This document shows positions 42,569 to 55,763 of a stretch of 64,000 nucleotides of DNA, piece by piece. The position numbers and the translations under genes are program-made. Position 1 is the stretch's first letter. Each line of letters begins with the position of its first letter. The notes under the pieces are model-generated. The model was not told where the DNA came from. It saw only the letters and a program-made list of their open reading frames with translations, and ran no database searches. The stretch is from Streptomyces lienomycini (GTDB lineage Bacteria; Actinomycetota; Actinomycetes; Streptomycetales; Streptomycetaceae). The DNA is taken from the NCBI RefSeq assembly GCF_027947595.1, contig NZ_CP116257.1, forward strand, positions 3,100,001 to 3,164,000, in the 5' to 3' direction.

Positions 42569-44008
42569 CTACGCCGTGACCTCCGACCGGTCCCCGCCCC
42601 ACAGCGTGTGGAACGCGCCGTCCCGGTCCGTCCTGCGGTACGTGTGCGCGCCGAAGAAGTCCCGCTGCCCCTGCGTCAGTGCGGCCGGGAGCCGCTCGGC
42701 GCGCAGGGCGTCGTAGTAGGCGAGGGCGGCGGCGAAGCCCGGCGTCGGTACGCCCTGCCGGGTCGCGGCGACCAGGACCTCGCGCCAGTCGTCCTGCGCG
42801 GCGGCGATCTCCTGGGCGAAGGTCTCGTCCGACAGCAGGCTCGGCAGGTCCGGCCGGGCGTCGTACGCGGCGCGGATGCGGTCCAGGAAGGCGGCGCGGA
42901 TGATGCAGCCCCCGCGCCAGATCGCGGAGACCGCGCCGAGGTCGATGTCCCAGTCGTACTCCTCGCTGCCCGCCGCGATCTCGTGGAAGCCCTGCGTGTA
43001 CGACACGATCTTCGACGCGTACAGCGCCTGCTCGACGCGGTCGGCGAAGGCGGCCGCCTCCGACTCGCCGAGCGGGGACGCCTTCGGGCCCGCCAGGCCG
43101 CGCGAGGCGTCACGCAGCGCCGCGTGACCGGACAGGGAGCGCGCGAAGACGGCCTCCGCGATGCCCGACACCGGCACGCCCAGGTCCAGGGCGATCTGCA
43201 CCGTCCAGCGGCCGGTGCCCTTCTGCTCCGCCTGGTCGACCACCACGTCCACGAACGGCTCGCCCGTCGCCGCGTCCACGTGCGACAGGACCTCGGCCGT
43301 GATCTCGATCAGGTACGAGTCCAGGCGGCCGGTGTTCCAGGTGCGGAAGATCTCGGCGATCTGCGCGGGGGAGTACCCGGCGACGTCGCGCAGCAGCTGG
43401 TACGCCTCGCCGATCAGCTGCATGTCGGCGTACTCGATGCCGTTGTGCACCATCTTCACGAAGTGTCCGGCGCCGTCCGGACCGACGTGCGTCACACAGG
43501 GCGCCTCGTCCGCCGCCTTCGCCGAGATCTTCTCCAGCATCGGGCCGAGCGACTCGTACGACTCCTTCGAGCCGCCGGGCATGATGCTCGGGCCGTTCAG
43601 CGCGCCCTCCTCGCCGCCCGAGATGCCGGTGCCCACGAAGTGGATGCCCTGCTCGCGCAGTTCGCGCTCCCGGCGCCGGGTGTCCGCGAAGTGCGCGTTG
43701 CCACCGTCGATGATCATGTCGCCGGGCTCCAGGAGCGGGGCGAACTCCCGGATCACCGCGTCGGTCGGGTCGCCGGCCTTCACCATGATCACCAGGCGTC
43801 GGGGCCGTTCCAGTGCCGCCACGAACTCCTTGGCGGTCTCGGTCGCGACGAAGTCGCCCTCGCCGCCGAACTCCTCCACCAGTGCGTGCGTACGCGACGC
43901 GGTCCTGTTGTGCACCGCGACCGTGTAGCCGTTGCGGGCGAAGTTGCGGGCGAGGTTGCGGCCCATGACCGCGAGACCCGTGACGCCGATCTGCGCTGTA
44001 GTGCTCAT
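42569..44008 (-). CDS. gnd: 6-phosphogluconate dehydrogenase, decarboxylating
   Basis: A 479-residue enzyme, the usual length of the long (homodimeric) form. It converts 6-phosphogluconate to ribulose 5-phosphate with NADP+. Motifs: IGVTGLAVMGRNLARN (dinucleotide), IIDGGNAHFADT, the signature GTGISGGEEGALNGPSIMPG, and catalytic KMVHNGIEYADMQ. The C-terminal tail HTLWGG is conserved. The ATG at 44008 has GGAGCC upstream; earlier open frame is spurious. No other pentose-phosphate genes are adjacent. It is divergent from the Rpf-like gene. Confidence 0.97.
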   Translation of the reverse strand: MSTTAQIGVTGLAVMGRNLARNFARNGYTVAVHNRTASRTHALVEEFGGEGDFVATETAKEFVAALERPRRLVIMVKAGDPTDAVIREFAPLLEPGDMIIDGGNAHFADTRRRERELREQGIHFVGTGISGGEEGALNGPSIMPGGSKESYESLGPMLEKISAKAADEAPCVTHVGPDGAGHFVKMVHNGIEYADMQLIGEAYQLLRDVAGYSPAQIAEIFRTWNTGRLDSYLIEITAEVLSHVDAATGEPFVDVVVDQAEQKGTGRWTVQIALDLGVPVSGIAEAVFARSLSGHAALRDASRGLAGPKASPLGESEAAAFADRVEQALYASKIVSYTQGFHEIAAGSEEYDWDIDLGAVSAIWRGGCIIRAAFLDRIRAAYDARPDLPSLLSDETFAQEIAAAQDDWREVLVAATRQGVPTPGFAAALAYYDALRAERLPAALTQGQRDFFGAHTYRRTDRDGAFHTLWGGDRSEVTA

Positions 44009-46910
<2,902 letters not shown>

Positions 46911-47138
46911 CGGCTGGTCCTCTGCGTGGGGCGGGGGCACGGGGCCCGGCGCGGCGAACGGTCGTCATCCATGAACAACACGATGCCGTCTCAGGGTCTT
47001 CCCGTCGTCGTCCCTGAGCATTCTTCGGGTCCTACTACCGATGGAGTACGAGAGCGCCGCCGTCCTCCCCAGGGTGGGCGACTCGCGACCCGGGACCCCC
47101 GACTCAGCCCCTCAACCGCCTTGATACTACTGCTCTCC

Positions 47139-47936
47139 GTGGACCTCGACCCCGCCCTCGCCGCACTCCGCCCGCTCGGCGGCTTCTCCGTCCTGCACAC
47201 CTCGCGGCTGCCGTCGCCGCCCCGGCGAGGGGCCGCCTTCACGCCTCTCGCACACGTGTACACACCTGCATCCGTGGAAGGGGTGCCGGACGTTCACGTT
47301 CCGGTCGAGCGGGACCCGCTGGGCTTCCGCGTACGGAAGGTCGCCGCGGCGCTCGGCGCCCCCGAGGCCCGGGTCGCGGCCTCCGTGGCCCAGCAGGGGC
47401 TGGCGGCACGCCTCTGGTCGGTGACGCTGGCGTGCGCCGCCCTGTACGGCCGGGTGCCCGACCTCGCCCCGGAGCTGCTGCGCTGGGACCCCGACGCCGG
47501 CGCCCCCGACGACCTGTGGCTCGCCGAGGTGCGCCCCCTGCCGGGCGACACGGCCACCGTCGCGGACGTCGTGCTCACCGCCCACCTGGCGCCCCTGACG
47601 GCCGCCGTGCACACCCGGTACGGCGTGGCGACCGGTCTGCTGTGGGGCAACGCGGCCTCGGCCCTGGCCGGCGCCGGCCGGGAACTGGACCGCCGGGCCC
47701 GCCGCGACGGCCGCACGGACACCGCCGCCCACGCCCGGTCGCTGACCGCCGGCCTGCTCGCGCACCCCCTGCTCGCCGCGACCGGCGACCTCACCGCCAC
47801 CCCCGCCGGGATCTCCTTCCGGCGCCGCAGCTGCTGCCTGTACTACCGGGTGCCCGGGGCCGGGGTCTGCGGCGACTGCTGCTTCTCGCGGCCGCCGGGG
47901 CCCCCGCGCTCTTCCCCGGGGGCCCGGTCTGGGTGA
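47139..47936 (+). CDS. FhuF-like (2Fe-2S) protein, siderophore-iron reductase type
   Basis: A 265-residue protein. The C-terminal RRRSCCLYYRVPGAGVCGDC has the C-C-x10-C-x2-C pattern of the FhuF [2Fe-2S] site, used to reduce ferric siderophores. The middle (VAQQGLAARLWSVTLACAAL, LTAAVHTRYGVATGLLWGN) fits FhuF-like proteins of actinobacteria. The start is uncertain: GTG at 47139 has no ribosome site but a TACTAC -10-like hexamer lies 8 bases before, so a leaderless transcript is possible; TTG at 47121 is an alternative. Confidence 0.85.
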   Translation: MDLDPALAALRPLGGFSVLHTSRLPSPPRRGAAFTPLAHVYTPASVEGVPDVHVPVERDPLGFRVRKVAAALGAPEARVAASVAQQGLAARLWSVTLACAALYGRVPDLAPELLRWDPDAGAPDDLWLAEVRPLPGDTATVADVVLTAHLAPLTAAVHTRYGVATGLLWGNAASALAGAGRELDRRARRDGRTDTAAHARSLTAGLLAHPLLAATGDLTATPAGISFRRRSCCLYYRVPGAGVCGDCCFSRPPGPPRSSPGARSG

Positions 47937-47973
47937 CCATGAGGGAACCAGCCGCCGAGACGGGAGGTTCCGG

Positions 47974-49146
47974 GTGCGCGTGGGACTGCTGACGCGTGAG
48001 TTCCCGCCGGACGTGTACGGGGGTGCCGGTGTCCACGTCGAGTTCCTCGCCCGGGAACTCGCCCGCCTCGTCGACCTGGACGTGCACAGCTGGGGCGAGG
48101 GCCGCGGCGACGGTGTGCTGCGCCACCGCCCGTGGTCCGCGCTCGACGGCGCCAACGACGCGCTGCGCACCTTCTCCGTGGACCTCGCCATGACCGCCGC
48201 CCTCGAAGGCCGCGAACTGGTGCACTCCCACACCTGGTACGCCAACCTCGGCGGCCACCTCGCCAAACTCCTGTACGGCGTCCCGCACGTGATGACCGCG
48301 CACTCCCTGGAGCCCCTGCGCCCCTGGAAGGCCGAGCAGCTCGGCGGCGGTTACACCCTGTCCGGCTGGGCCGAGCGCACCGCGGCCGAGGCGGCCGACG
48401 CGGTGATCGCCGTCTCGGGCGCCATGCGCGAGGACGTCCTCGGCTGCTACCCGGCCCTCGACGCCTCCAGGGTCCACGTCGTGCACAACGGCATCGACAC
48501 CGGCCTCTACCGGCCCGACCCCGGCACGGACGCGCTGGACCGGATCGGCCTGGACCGCTCCCGCCCGTACGTCCTGTTCGTCGGCCGCATCACCCGTCAG
48601 AAGGGTGTGCCCCATCTGCTGCGCGCGGTACGGGAGATCGACCCGGCCGCACAGGTCGTCCTGTGCGCGGGCGCCCCTGACACCCCCGAGATCGACCGGG
48701 AGTTCCGCGACCTCTTCGCCGGGCTGAGCCGCGCCCGCGAGGGAGTGCACTGGATCCCGCGCATGCTGCCGCGCCCGGAGGTGATCCAACTCCTGACCCA
48801 CGCCGCCGTCTTCGTCTGCCCCTCCGTGTACGAACCCCTCGGCATCGTCAACCTGGAGGCGATGGCCTGCGGCACCCCCGTCGTGGCCTCCCGGGTCGGC
48901 GGCATCCCCGAGGTCGTGGCCGACGGCGAAACGGGGGTACTCGTGACCAGGGACAGCGTCGGGAGCGGCGGGGACGAGGACTTCGAGGCCGGTCTCGCGC
49001 ACGCGCTGGACTCCGTCCTCGGCGACCCGGAGGGCGCCCGGCGGATGGGCGAGGCGGGCCGGGCGCGCGCGGTGGAGGAGTTCGGCTGGGACGCGGTCGC
49101 GCGCCGCACCGTCCGGCTCTACGAGGAGATCCTCAAGCAGGCTTGA
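47974..49146 (+). CDS. glgA: Actinobacterial glycogen synthase / alpha-maltose-1-phosphate synthase (GT4)
   Basis: A 390-residue GT4 enzyme of the corynebacterial GlgA type, now known in mycobacteria as GlgM, which makes maltose-1-phosphate from ADP-glucose and glucose-1-phosphate for the GlgE route. Motifs: [53 protein letters not shown], and [20 protein letters not shown] with the catalytic Glu. The GTG has GGGAGG upstream. It is paired with glgC 47 bases downstream, which supplies ADP-glucose. Confidence 0.93.
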   Translation: MRVGLLTREFPPDVYGGAGVHVEFLARELARLVDLDVHSWGEGRGDGVLRHRPWSALDGANDALRTFSVDLAMTAALEGRELVHSHTWYANLGGHLAKLLYGVPHVMTAHSLEPLRPWKAEQLGGGYTLSGWAERTAAEAADAVIAVSGAMREDVLGCYPALDASRVHVVHNGIDTGLYRPDPGTDALDRIGLDRSRPYVLFVGRITRQKGVPHLLRAVREIDPAAQVVLCAGAPDTPEIDREFRDLFAGLSRAREGVHWIPRMLPRPEVIQLLTHAAVFVCPSVYEPLGIVNLEAMACGTPVVASRVGGIPEVVADGETGVLVTRDSVGSGGDEDFEAGLAHALDSVLGDPEGARRMGEAGRARAVEEFGWDAVARRTVRLYEEILKQA

Positions 49147-49193
49147 GCCGCCCCGCCCCGGGGTGGCCGAGGACGAGGGTGAGGGGAGCGGCC

Positions 49194-50414
49194 ATGCGTC
49201 GTGGAGGTCCTTCGGTGCTCGGCATCGTGCTGGCGGGCGGAGAGGGCAAGCGCCTGATGCCCCTGACCGCGGACCGCGCCAAACCCGCGGTCACCTTCGG
49301 CGGCACCTACCGGCTGGTCGACTTCGTGCTGTCCAACCTGGTCAACGGCGACATCCTGCGCATCTGCGTCCTCACCCAGTACAAGTCGCACTCCCTGGAC
49401 CGGCACATCACCACCACCTGGCGGATGTCCAGCCTGCTCGGCAACTACGTCACCCCCGTCCCCGCCCAACAGCGCCTCGGCCCGCGCTGGTTCCTCGGCA
49501 GCGCCGACGCGATCCTGCAGTCACTGAACCTGGTGTACGACGAACAGCCCGAGTACGTCGCCGTCTTCGGCGCCGACCACGTGTACCGGATGGACCCGCG
49601 CCAGATGCTCGCCCAGCACATCGAGTCCGGCGCGGGCGTCACCGTCGCGGGGATACGCGTCCCGCGCGCCGAGTCGCCGTCCTTCGGCGTCATCACCCCC
49701 GGCTCCGACGGGCAGACCGTCACCGGCTTCCTGGAGAAGCCCGCCGACCCTCCCGGCCTCGCCGACGACCCCGGGTGCGTCTTCGCCTCGATGGGCAACT
49801 ACGTCTTCACCACCAAGGCCCTCGTCGAGGCGCTGCACCGGGACGCCGAGGACGAGAACTCCGTGCACGACATGGGCGGTTCGATCCTGCCCCAGCTCAC
49901 CGAGCGGGGCGAGGCCGCGCTGTACGACTTCAGCGCCAACCACGTGCCGGGGGAGACCTCCCGGGACCAGGGCTACTGGCGGGACGTGGGCACGCTGGAC
50001 GCCTACTACGACGCGCACATGGACCTGATCGCCGAGCGGCCGGCGTTCAACCTCTCCAACCGGGACTGGCCGGTCTACACCCACTCCACCCAGCTCTCGC
50101 CCGCCCGCTTCAACGGGGGTGGCATCGCGGGCGAGTCGATCGTCAGCGCGGGCTGCCTGATCCGGGGGCAGGTCACCCGGTCGGTGCTCTCGCCGGGCGT
50201 GGTGGTCGACCCGGGCGCGGTCGTGCAGGGCTCGGTGCTGCACGACAACGTGCACATCGGCCGGGGCGCGGTGGTGCGCGGGGCGGTGCTGGACAAGAAC
50301 GTTCAGGTGCCGCCGGGCGCGACGATCGGCGTCAACCCGCAGCGGGACGGCGAGTTGTACACCGTCTCCAAGGGCGGCGTGATCGCGCTGGGCAAGGAGC
50401 AGCGGGTGCCGTGA
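49194..50414 (+). CDS. glgC: Glucose-1-phosphate adenylyltransferase
   Basis: A 406-residue ADP-glucose pyrophosphorylase. It makes ADP-glucose from ATP and glucose-1-phosphate. The nucleotidyltransferase motif [20 protein letters not shown] opens the protein; the substrate sites [18 protein letters not shown] and [15 protein letters not shown] follow, then a left-handed beta-helix C-terminal domain ([18 protein letters not shown]). GAGGGGAGC precedes the ATG. It forms an operon with the GT4 gene and ends with the hairpin at 50425-50468. Confidence 0.96.
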   Translation: MRRGGPSVLGIVLAGGEGKRLMPLTADRAKPAVTFGGTYRLVDFVLSNLVNGDILRICVLTQYKSHSLDRHITTTWRMSSLLGNYVTPVPAQQRLGPRWFLGSADAILQSLNLVYDEQPEYVAVFGADHVYRMDPRQMLAQHIESGAGVTVAGIRVPRAESPSFGVITPGSDGQTVTGFLEKPADPPGLADDPGCVFASMGNYVFTTKALVEALHRDAEDENSVHDMGGSILPQLTERGEAALYDFSANHVPGETSRDQGYWRDVGTLDAYYDAHMDLIAERPAFNLSNRDWPVYTHSTQLSPARFNGGGIAGESIVSAGCLIRGQVTRSVLSPGVVVDPGAVVQGSVLHDNVHIGRGAVVRGAVLDKNVQVPPGATIGVNPQRDGELYTVSKGGVIALGKEQRVP

Positions 50415-50424
50415 CGGACGGACG

Positions 50425-50468
50425 ACGGCCCCGGGGCGGCGCGTGGCGCGGGTGCAACCCGGGGCCGT
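50425..50468 (+). terminator. Terminator hairpin after glgC
   Basis: ACGGCCCCGGG (50425-50435) and CCCGGGGCCGT (50458-50468) are exact complements, starting 10 bases after the glgC stop, and are followed by TGTCATGT. This ends the glgA-glgC transcript. Confidence 0.75.
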
Positions 50469-50528
50469 TGTCATGTCCCTGGACGTCAAGCGGAATCCGT
50501 GTTGTCATGCCTCTGCACATCCGCCGTT

Positions 50529-50551
50529 ACATCGATGTATGACATCGATGT
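50529..50551. promoter_or_regulatory. Twin ACATCGATGT palindromes upstream of GH2-GH92 pair
   Basis: The perfect 10-bp palindrome ACATCGATGT occurs at 50529-50538 and again at 50542-50551. The central CG is typical of LacI-family operators. They lie 42-64 bases before the GH2 start, so they probably bind a repressor released by a glycan product. No regulator gene is adjacent. Confidence 0.65.
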
Positions 50552-50592
50552 CCTGAGCCATCAGCCACCACCCGTTCTCGAGGAGAGGGTCA

Positions 50593-53211
50593 GTGCGCAC
50601 CAAACGACTCAGAGACAGACTCGCGCTGCTGCTAGCCGCCGCACTCGGCGTCGCGGGCCTCGCCGCCGTCCCGGCGGCGAACGCGGCCGACGACAACGAC
50701 ACCGCGGAGATCCACGGCCTGAAGGGCGAGTACTACACCCAGTCCGCCCCCGGCGCCTTCGACTTCCACGAACTCAAGGCCACCGGCTTCGACCCGCAGC
50801 TCGACTTCAACACCCTGGAGCCGAGACTCGCCTTCGCCACCGGCCAGTCGGACGACGTGAACGTCCGCTGGACCGGCAAGCTCGTCCCGGAGAAGAGCGG
50901 CGCCCACACCTTCTCGATCACCGGCGACAACGGCTTCCGCCTCTGGGTCGGCGGACAGCTCGCCATCGACCACTGGGTCGACGACTGGGACCGCGAACAG
51001 ACCTCCCAGCCCGTCGAGCTGACGGCCGGCCAGTCCTACGACATCAAGCTGGAGTACTTCGAGCACTACGGCGGCTCCAACCTCCACCTGCGCTGGACCG
51101 AGCCCGGCGGCGGCAAGGAGGCGATCCCGCAGTCGGCGTTCCGCCTGCCCGACGGCTTCGACTACAACGGCGCGACGGCGACCACCGTCCAGTCCACCGG
51201 CCGCACCCTCAAGCTGGACTTCGCGAGCCCCCTGGCCGCGGCCCCGGCCGGTCTCACCGACCACCTCGAAGCGGTGATCGGCGGAGCCACCTGGCCGCTC
51301 GGCGAGACCAGGGTCGACCCCGCCGACCCCAGCGCCCTGCTCGTCGCCCTCGACCAGCCCGTCGTCGGCAACAAGGACGGTGACGCCCCCGGCACCGCCG
51401 ACGTCCGCTACGACGGCGAGGGCGGCCTCACCGACGCCCAGGGCAACGTTGTCAACGCCTTCTGGAGCAGCGGCGGCAACCAGTCCACATACGAGCTGCG
51501 CACCGACTGGGCCGACGAGGTCGGGCCGGACAACGCCCTGCCCGAGTACCCGCGCCCGCAGTTGACGCGCGACGACTGGCGGAACCTCAACGGCCGCTGG
51601 CAGTTCGCCGCCGCCGAGGACGGCGAGCAGCCGCCGGTCGGCAAGAACCTGAAGGAGCGCATCCTCGTCCCGTACCCGGTGGAGTCCCAGCTCTCCGGCA
51701 TCCAGCGGCACGAGGACCGCATGTGGTACCGCCGCACCTTCACCGTGCCCCGCGACTGGCACATCGGGTCCGCCCAGCGGCTGAAGCTGAACTTCGGCGC
51801 CGTCGACTGGCAGTCCGAGGTGTACGTCAACGGCGTCAAGGTCGCCGACCACAAGGGCGGTTACGACAAGTTCAGCGCCGACGTCACCGACGCCCTCAAG
51901 CCGGGCCGCACCCAGGAGCTGATCGTCGGCGTCTACGACCCGACCGACGCGGCCAACGGCGAGAACCCGCCGCTCGGCAAGCAGCGCCTGGACCCGAGCG
52001 GCATCTGGTACACGCCCAGTTCCGGCATCTGGCAGACCGTCTGGATGGAGCCGGTCGCCCGGGACCACGTGGACTCGCTGAAGCTCACCCCGCACGTCGA
52101 CGGCGCGGCGAGCACCCTGACCGTCGAGCCGAAGGGCGTGCGCGACGGCGTACGCGTCAAGGCCACGGCGTACGCCGGGCACCGCAAGGTCGCCACCGTC
52201 AGCGGACGCACCGGCGAGCCGCTGACCCTGAAGATCCGGGACCCGCGCCTGTGGTCGCCCGACGACCCGTTCCTGTACGACCTGAAGGTCACCGTCGGAC
52301 ACGACCGGGTCGAGAGCTACTTCGGGATGCGCTCCATCGCCGTCGAGAAGGTGAACGGCGTCCCGCGCACCATGCTCAACGGGAAGCCGACCTTCCTGAT
52401 GGCCACCCTCGACCAGGGCTTCTGGCCCGACGGACTGCACACCGCGCCCACCGACGAAGCCCTCGCGTACGACCTGAAGCTGCACAAGCAGCTCGGCTTC
52501 AACTCGGTGCGCAAGCACATCAAGGTCGAGCCCGACCGCTGGTTCTACTGGGCCGACAGGCTGGGCCTGATGGTGTGGCAGGACATGCCCGCGATGACCG
52601 CCGGGAAGAACCCGTCCACCGCCGCCCGCGCCGAGTACGAGCGCGAGATGAAGGAGATGATCGACGAACACGTCAGCCATCCGTCGATCATCATGTGGGT
52701 CACCTTCAACGAGGGCTGGGGCCAGTACGACATCGGCCGCGTCGCCGCGCAGGCCAAGGCCTGGGACCCGACCCGGCTCGTCAACAACCAGTCCGGCCTG
52801 AACCTCGGGGCCGACGGCGGCGCCGGCGACATCATGGACGAGCACGGCTACCCGAGCCCCGCGCTGCCGCCCTCCCCGGACGGCGAACGGGCCCTGGTCA
52901 CGGGTGAGTACGGCGGCCTCGGCCTGGCGGTGCCCGGCCACGCCTGGTCCGTGCAGCAGTCGTACGTCGACGTCGACCCGCAGACGTACACCGACGACTA
53001 CCTCACCAAGCTCGACGAGGTGCGCGCCCTGGTCTGCCGGGGCAGCAACGGCGCCGTCTACACCCAGATCTCGGACGTCGAAGGCGAGCTGAACGGCCTG
53101 ACGACGTACGACCGCAAGGTGCTCAAGCCGGACGTCGAACGGGTCAAGGCCGCCCAGGAGGCCCTCATCCACGACGCGTCCCGGCCCACCCCGGCGGGCT
53201 GCACCGCCTGA
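50593..53211 (+). CDS. Secreted GH2 glycosidase with PA14 domain
   Basis: An 872-residue secreted enzyme with a signal peptide ending near ANA/ADDND. A PA14 carbohydrate-binding domain covers about 40-180 (GLKGEYYTQ, FSITGDNGFRLWVGGQ). GH2 sugar-binding, sandwich and TIM-barrel domains follow: WYRRTFTVP, SGIWQTVWMEPV, acid/base Glu707 in TFNEGWGQYD and nucleophile Glu772 in VTGEYGG. Substrate is likely a beta-linked sugar such as beta-mannoside, beta-galactoside or beta-glucuronide. It is paired with a GH92 alpha-mannosidase, which suggests processing of mannose-rich glycans. GTG start with GAGAGGG upstream. Confidence 0.92.
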   Translation: MRTKRLRDRLALLLAAALGVAGLAAVPAANAADDNDTAEIHGLKGEYYTQSAPGAFDFHELKATGFDPQLDFNTLEPRLAFATGQSDDVNVRWTGKLVPEKSGAHTFSITGDNGFRLWVGGQLAIDHWVDDWDREQTSQPVELTAGQSYDIKLEYFEHYGGSNLHLRWTEPGGGKEAIPQSAFRLPDGFDYNGATATTVQSTGRTLKLDFASPLAAAPAGLTDHLEAVIGGATWPLGETRVDPADPSALLVALDQPVVGNKDGDAPGTADVRYDGEGGLTDAQGNVVNAFWSSGGNQSTYELRTDWADEVGPDNALPEYPRPQLTRDDWRNLNGRWQFAAAEDGEQPPVGKNLKERILVPYPVESQLSGIQRHEDRMWYRRTFTVPRDWHIGSAQRLKLNFGAVDWQSEVYVNGVKVADHKGGYDKFSADVTDALKPGRTQELIVGVYDPTDAANGENPPLGKQRLDPSGIWYTPSSGIWQTVWMEPVARDHVDSLKLTPHVDGAASTLTVEPKGVRDGVRVKATAYAGHRKVATVSGRTGEPLTLKIRDPRLWSPDDPFLYDLKVTVGHDRVESYFGMRSIAVEKVNGVPRTMLNGKPTFLMATLDQGFWPDGLHTAPTDEALAYDLKLHKQLGFNSVRKHIKVEPDRWFYWADRLGLMVWQDMPAMTAGKNPSTAARAEYEREMKEMIDEHVSHPSIIMWVTFNEGWGQYDIGRVAAQAKAWDPTRLVNNQSGLNLGADGGAGDIMDEHGYPSPALPPSPDGERALVTGEYGGLGLAVPGHAWSVQQSYVDVDPQTYTDDYLTKLDEVRALVCRGSNGAVYTQISDVEGELNGLTTYDRKVLKPDVERVKAAQEALIHDASRPTPAGCTA

Positions 53212-53269
53212 TCACCCTCACTCAACGAACGACCGCACGACACCGCAGGCCTTCCGGAGGTCACCGCAC

Positions 53270-55588
53270 ATGAGAGGCACCCGGCGTCTGCGGCTGTGCG
53301 TGGCCGGGGTGGTGGCAGCGTCCGCGCTGCTCACCGCCCCGGCGGCGCAGGCCGCCCCGACGACCGCCCCGCACCTGACCGACCTCGTGAACCCGTTCAT
53401 CGGGACGGAGAACGAGGGCAACACCTACCCCGGCGCCGCCGTGCCCTTCGGCATGGTGCAGTTCTCGCCGGACACCGGCCACAACACCGGCTACGACCAC
53501 TCCGACACCCGCATCCGCGGCTTCTCCCTGGTCCACCTCTCCGGCGTCGGCTGCGGCCTCGGCGGCGACCTGCCGGTCCTGCCGACCACCGGGGACGTCA
53601 CCGAGACGGACTACGCGAAGTACGCCGCCTCCTTCAGCCACGACGACGAGGAGGCGAGCCCCGGCTACTACCGCGTCGGTCTCGACTCCGGCGTCGACGC
53701 GGAACTGACCGCCACCGAGCGCACCGGCGTGCAGCGCTACACCTTCCCGGCCACCGACAAGGCCAACGTCCTGCTCAACGCCGGCCAGTCGCTGCACAGG
53801 AACATCTCCACCAAGGTCGAGGTCCTCGACAGCCGCACCGTGCGCACCGCGATCACCGGCAGCGGCTTCTGCCAGGACACGAAGCCCTACACCGTCTACA
53901 CGATCACGCGCTTCGACCGGCCCTTCGCCTCCTACGGCACCTGGGACGACGGCACCGTGACCGCGGGCGCGAAGACCGGCGCCGGCGGCGCCTACGTCCG
54001 GTTCGACACCACGAAGGACCGCACCGTCGAGGCCACCACCGCCCTGTCCTACGTGGACGCGCGCGGCGCCGCGCTCAACCTGCGCGCCGAGGGCGGGCAC
54101 GCCTTCGACTCCGTACGCCGGGGCGCACAGCGCACCTGGGAGAAGCGGCTGGACGACGTCCGGGTCCGGGGCGGCGACGACACCCTGCGCCGCACCTTCT
54201 ACTCGTCCCTGTACCGGTCCTTCCTCGCCCCCAACGTCGGCAGCGACGTCGACGGCCGCTACACCGGCTGGGACCAGGAGATCCACCGCGCCAAGGGCTT
54301 CACGTACTACCAGAACTGGTCGCTGTGGGACACCTACCGCACCCAGTCCCAGCTCCTGTCCCTGCTCGCGCCCCGCGAGGCCCGGGACATGGCGATCTCC
54401 GTCATCAAGATCGACGAGGAGAGCGGCTGGCTGCCCAAGTGGGGCTACGGCACCGTCGAGACCAACATCATGACGGGCGACCCGGTGACCCCCTTCCTCA
54501 CCAACGCCTACCAGCAGGGCCTGCTGCACGGCTGGGAGGAGCGGGCCTACCGGGCGCTGAAGAAGAACGCCGACGGCGTCCCGCCCGCCGACTCGCCCGC
54601 CGTCGGCCGGGAGGCCAACCGCGAGTACCTCGCCGACGGCTTCGCGCCCTACGTCAAGGGCCGCCCGCACGCCAAGCCCGGCGACTCCGACTACGACCAC
54701 GGCGCCTCCGCCACCCTGGAGTACGCCCTGTCCGACGCCGTGCTCTCCCGCATGGCCCGCGACCTCGGCCACGACGCGGACGCGAAGCGGTACGCGGAGC
54801 GCGCCCAGAGCTACCGCAACGTCTTCGACCCCTCCACCGGCTTCTTCCGCGCCCGTGACGCAGAGGGCGCCTTCACCGGCCCGGCCGACCCGGCGCAGAG
54901 CGAGGGCTTCCACGAGGGCACCTCCTGGCAGTACCAGTGGCTGGTGCCGCAGGACCTGCCCGGCATGATCGACCTCATCGGCGGCACCGGGGCCGCGACC
55001 GACCGGCTCGACTCCTTCTTCGCCTACGACCAGCTGCTCGCGGACCCGGCGAGGACCGCCCGCGAGGTGTGGGTGAACGGGCCGTACGACTACTACAACG
55101 CCGACAAGTACAACCCGCAGAACGAACCCGACCTCATCGCCCCGTACACCTACCTGTCGACCGGGCAGCCGTGGAAGACGACCGACGTGGTGCACGCGGC
55201 GCTCACCCTGTTCACGGACACGCCGACCGGTATGACCGGCAACGACGACCTCGGGACCATGTCCGCCTGGAACGTGCTGTCCTCGATCGGGATCTTCCCG
55301 ATCCAGCCCGGATACGACACCTGGGGCCTGTCCACCCCGGTCTTCGACCGTGTCGACCTCACCCTCGACCGGCGCTACTACCCGCGCGGCGCCCTGACGA
55401 TCACCGCGCCCGGCACCTCGGACTCCGACCGGTACATCCAGTCGGCCCGCACCGACGGATCGGCCTACGCCCGGACCTGGCTGACGACGGACGCCCTGCG
55501 CTCCGCGCGGTCGCTCGCGTTCACGGTCGGCCCGCAGCCGTCCGGGTGGGGAACCTCGGCGGAGGCGGTGCCGCCGCCGCTGACCTGA
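53270..55588 (+). CDS. Secreted GH92 alpha-mannosidase
   Basis: A 772-residue secreted enzyme with signal peptide VVAASALLTAPAAQA. It starts as GH92 enzymes do: DLVNPFIGTENEGNTYPGAA, then VPFGMVQFSPDTG. The catalytic domain shows NWSLWDTYRTQSQLLSLLAP, GYGTVETNIMTGDP with a catalytic Glu, and TGNDDLGTMSAWNVLSS. GH92 enzymes are calcium-dependent exo-alpha-mannosidases acting on N-glycans or fungal mannan. GGAGG precedes the ATG, 58 bases after the GH2 gene, so both share one operon. Confidence 0.95.
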   Translation: MRGTRRLRLCVAGVVAASALLTAPAAQAAPTTAPHLTDLVNPFIGTENEGNTYPGAAVPFGMVQFSPDTGHNTGYDHSDTRIRGFSLVHLSGVGCGLGGDLPVLPTTGDVTETDYAKYAASFSHDDEEASPGYYRVGLDSGVDAELTATERTGVQRYTFPATDKANVLLNAGQSLHRNISTKVEVLDSRTVRTAITGSGFCQDTKPYTVYTITRFDRPFASYGTWDDGTVTAGAKTGAGGAYVRFDTTKDRTVEATTALSYVDARGAALNLRAEGGHAFDSVRRGAQRTWEKRLDDVRVRGGDDTLRRTFYSSLYRSFLAPNVGSDVDGRYTGWDQEIHRAKGFTYYQNWSLWDTYRTQSQLLSLLAPREARDMAISVIKIDEESGWLPKWGYGTVETNIMTGDPVTPFLTNAYQQGLLHGWEERAYRALKKNADGVPPADSPAVGREANREYLADGFAPYVKGRPHAKPGDSDYDHGASATLEYALSDAVLSRMARDLGHDADAKRYAERAQSYRNVFDPSTGFFRARDAEGAFTGPADPAQSEGFHEGTSWQYQWLVPQDLPGMIDLIGGTGAATDRLDSFFAYDQLLADPARTAREVWVNGPYDYYNADKYNPQNEPDLIAPYTYLSTGQPWKTTDVVHAALTLFTDTPTGMTGNDDLGTMSAWNVLSSIGIFPIQPGYDTWGLSTPVFDRVDLTLDRRYYPRGALTITAPGTSDSDRYIQSARTDGSAYARTWLTTDALRSARSLAFTVGPQPSGWGTSAEAVPPPLT

Positions 55589-55617
55589 GCCGGTGGAAGC
55601 GCAGGCGCCCCATGAGT

Positions 55618-55658
55618 CGCCCCGTCCCGTCCCCGCCCGACGGGGGCGGGACGGGGCG
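55618..55658 (+). terminator. Terminator hairpin after GH92 gene
   Basis: CGCCCCGTCCCG (55618-55629) and CGGGACGGGGCG (55647-55658) are exact complements, with a further CCCCG/CGGGG pair inside the loop. It begins 29 bases after the GH92 stop and closes the GH2-GH92 operon. Confidence 0.8.
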
Positions 55659-55763
55659 GGTCTTCGACCTCGTGTTGACCGAGCGTAACGTGACCGTACT
55701 TGACCGTAATCGGCGGAGAGCGATTGACTGCTTGTCCATCCGTCGTCCATGCGAGGCAGCACC

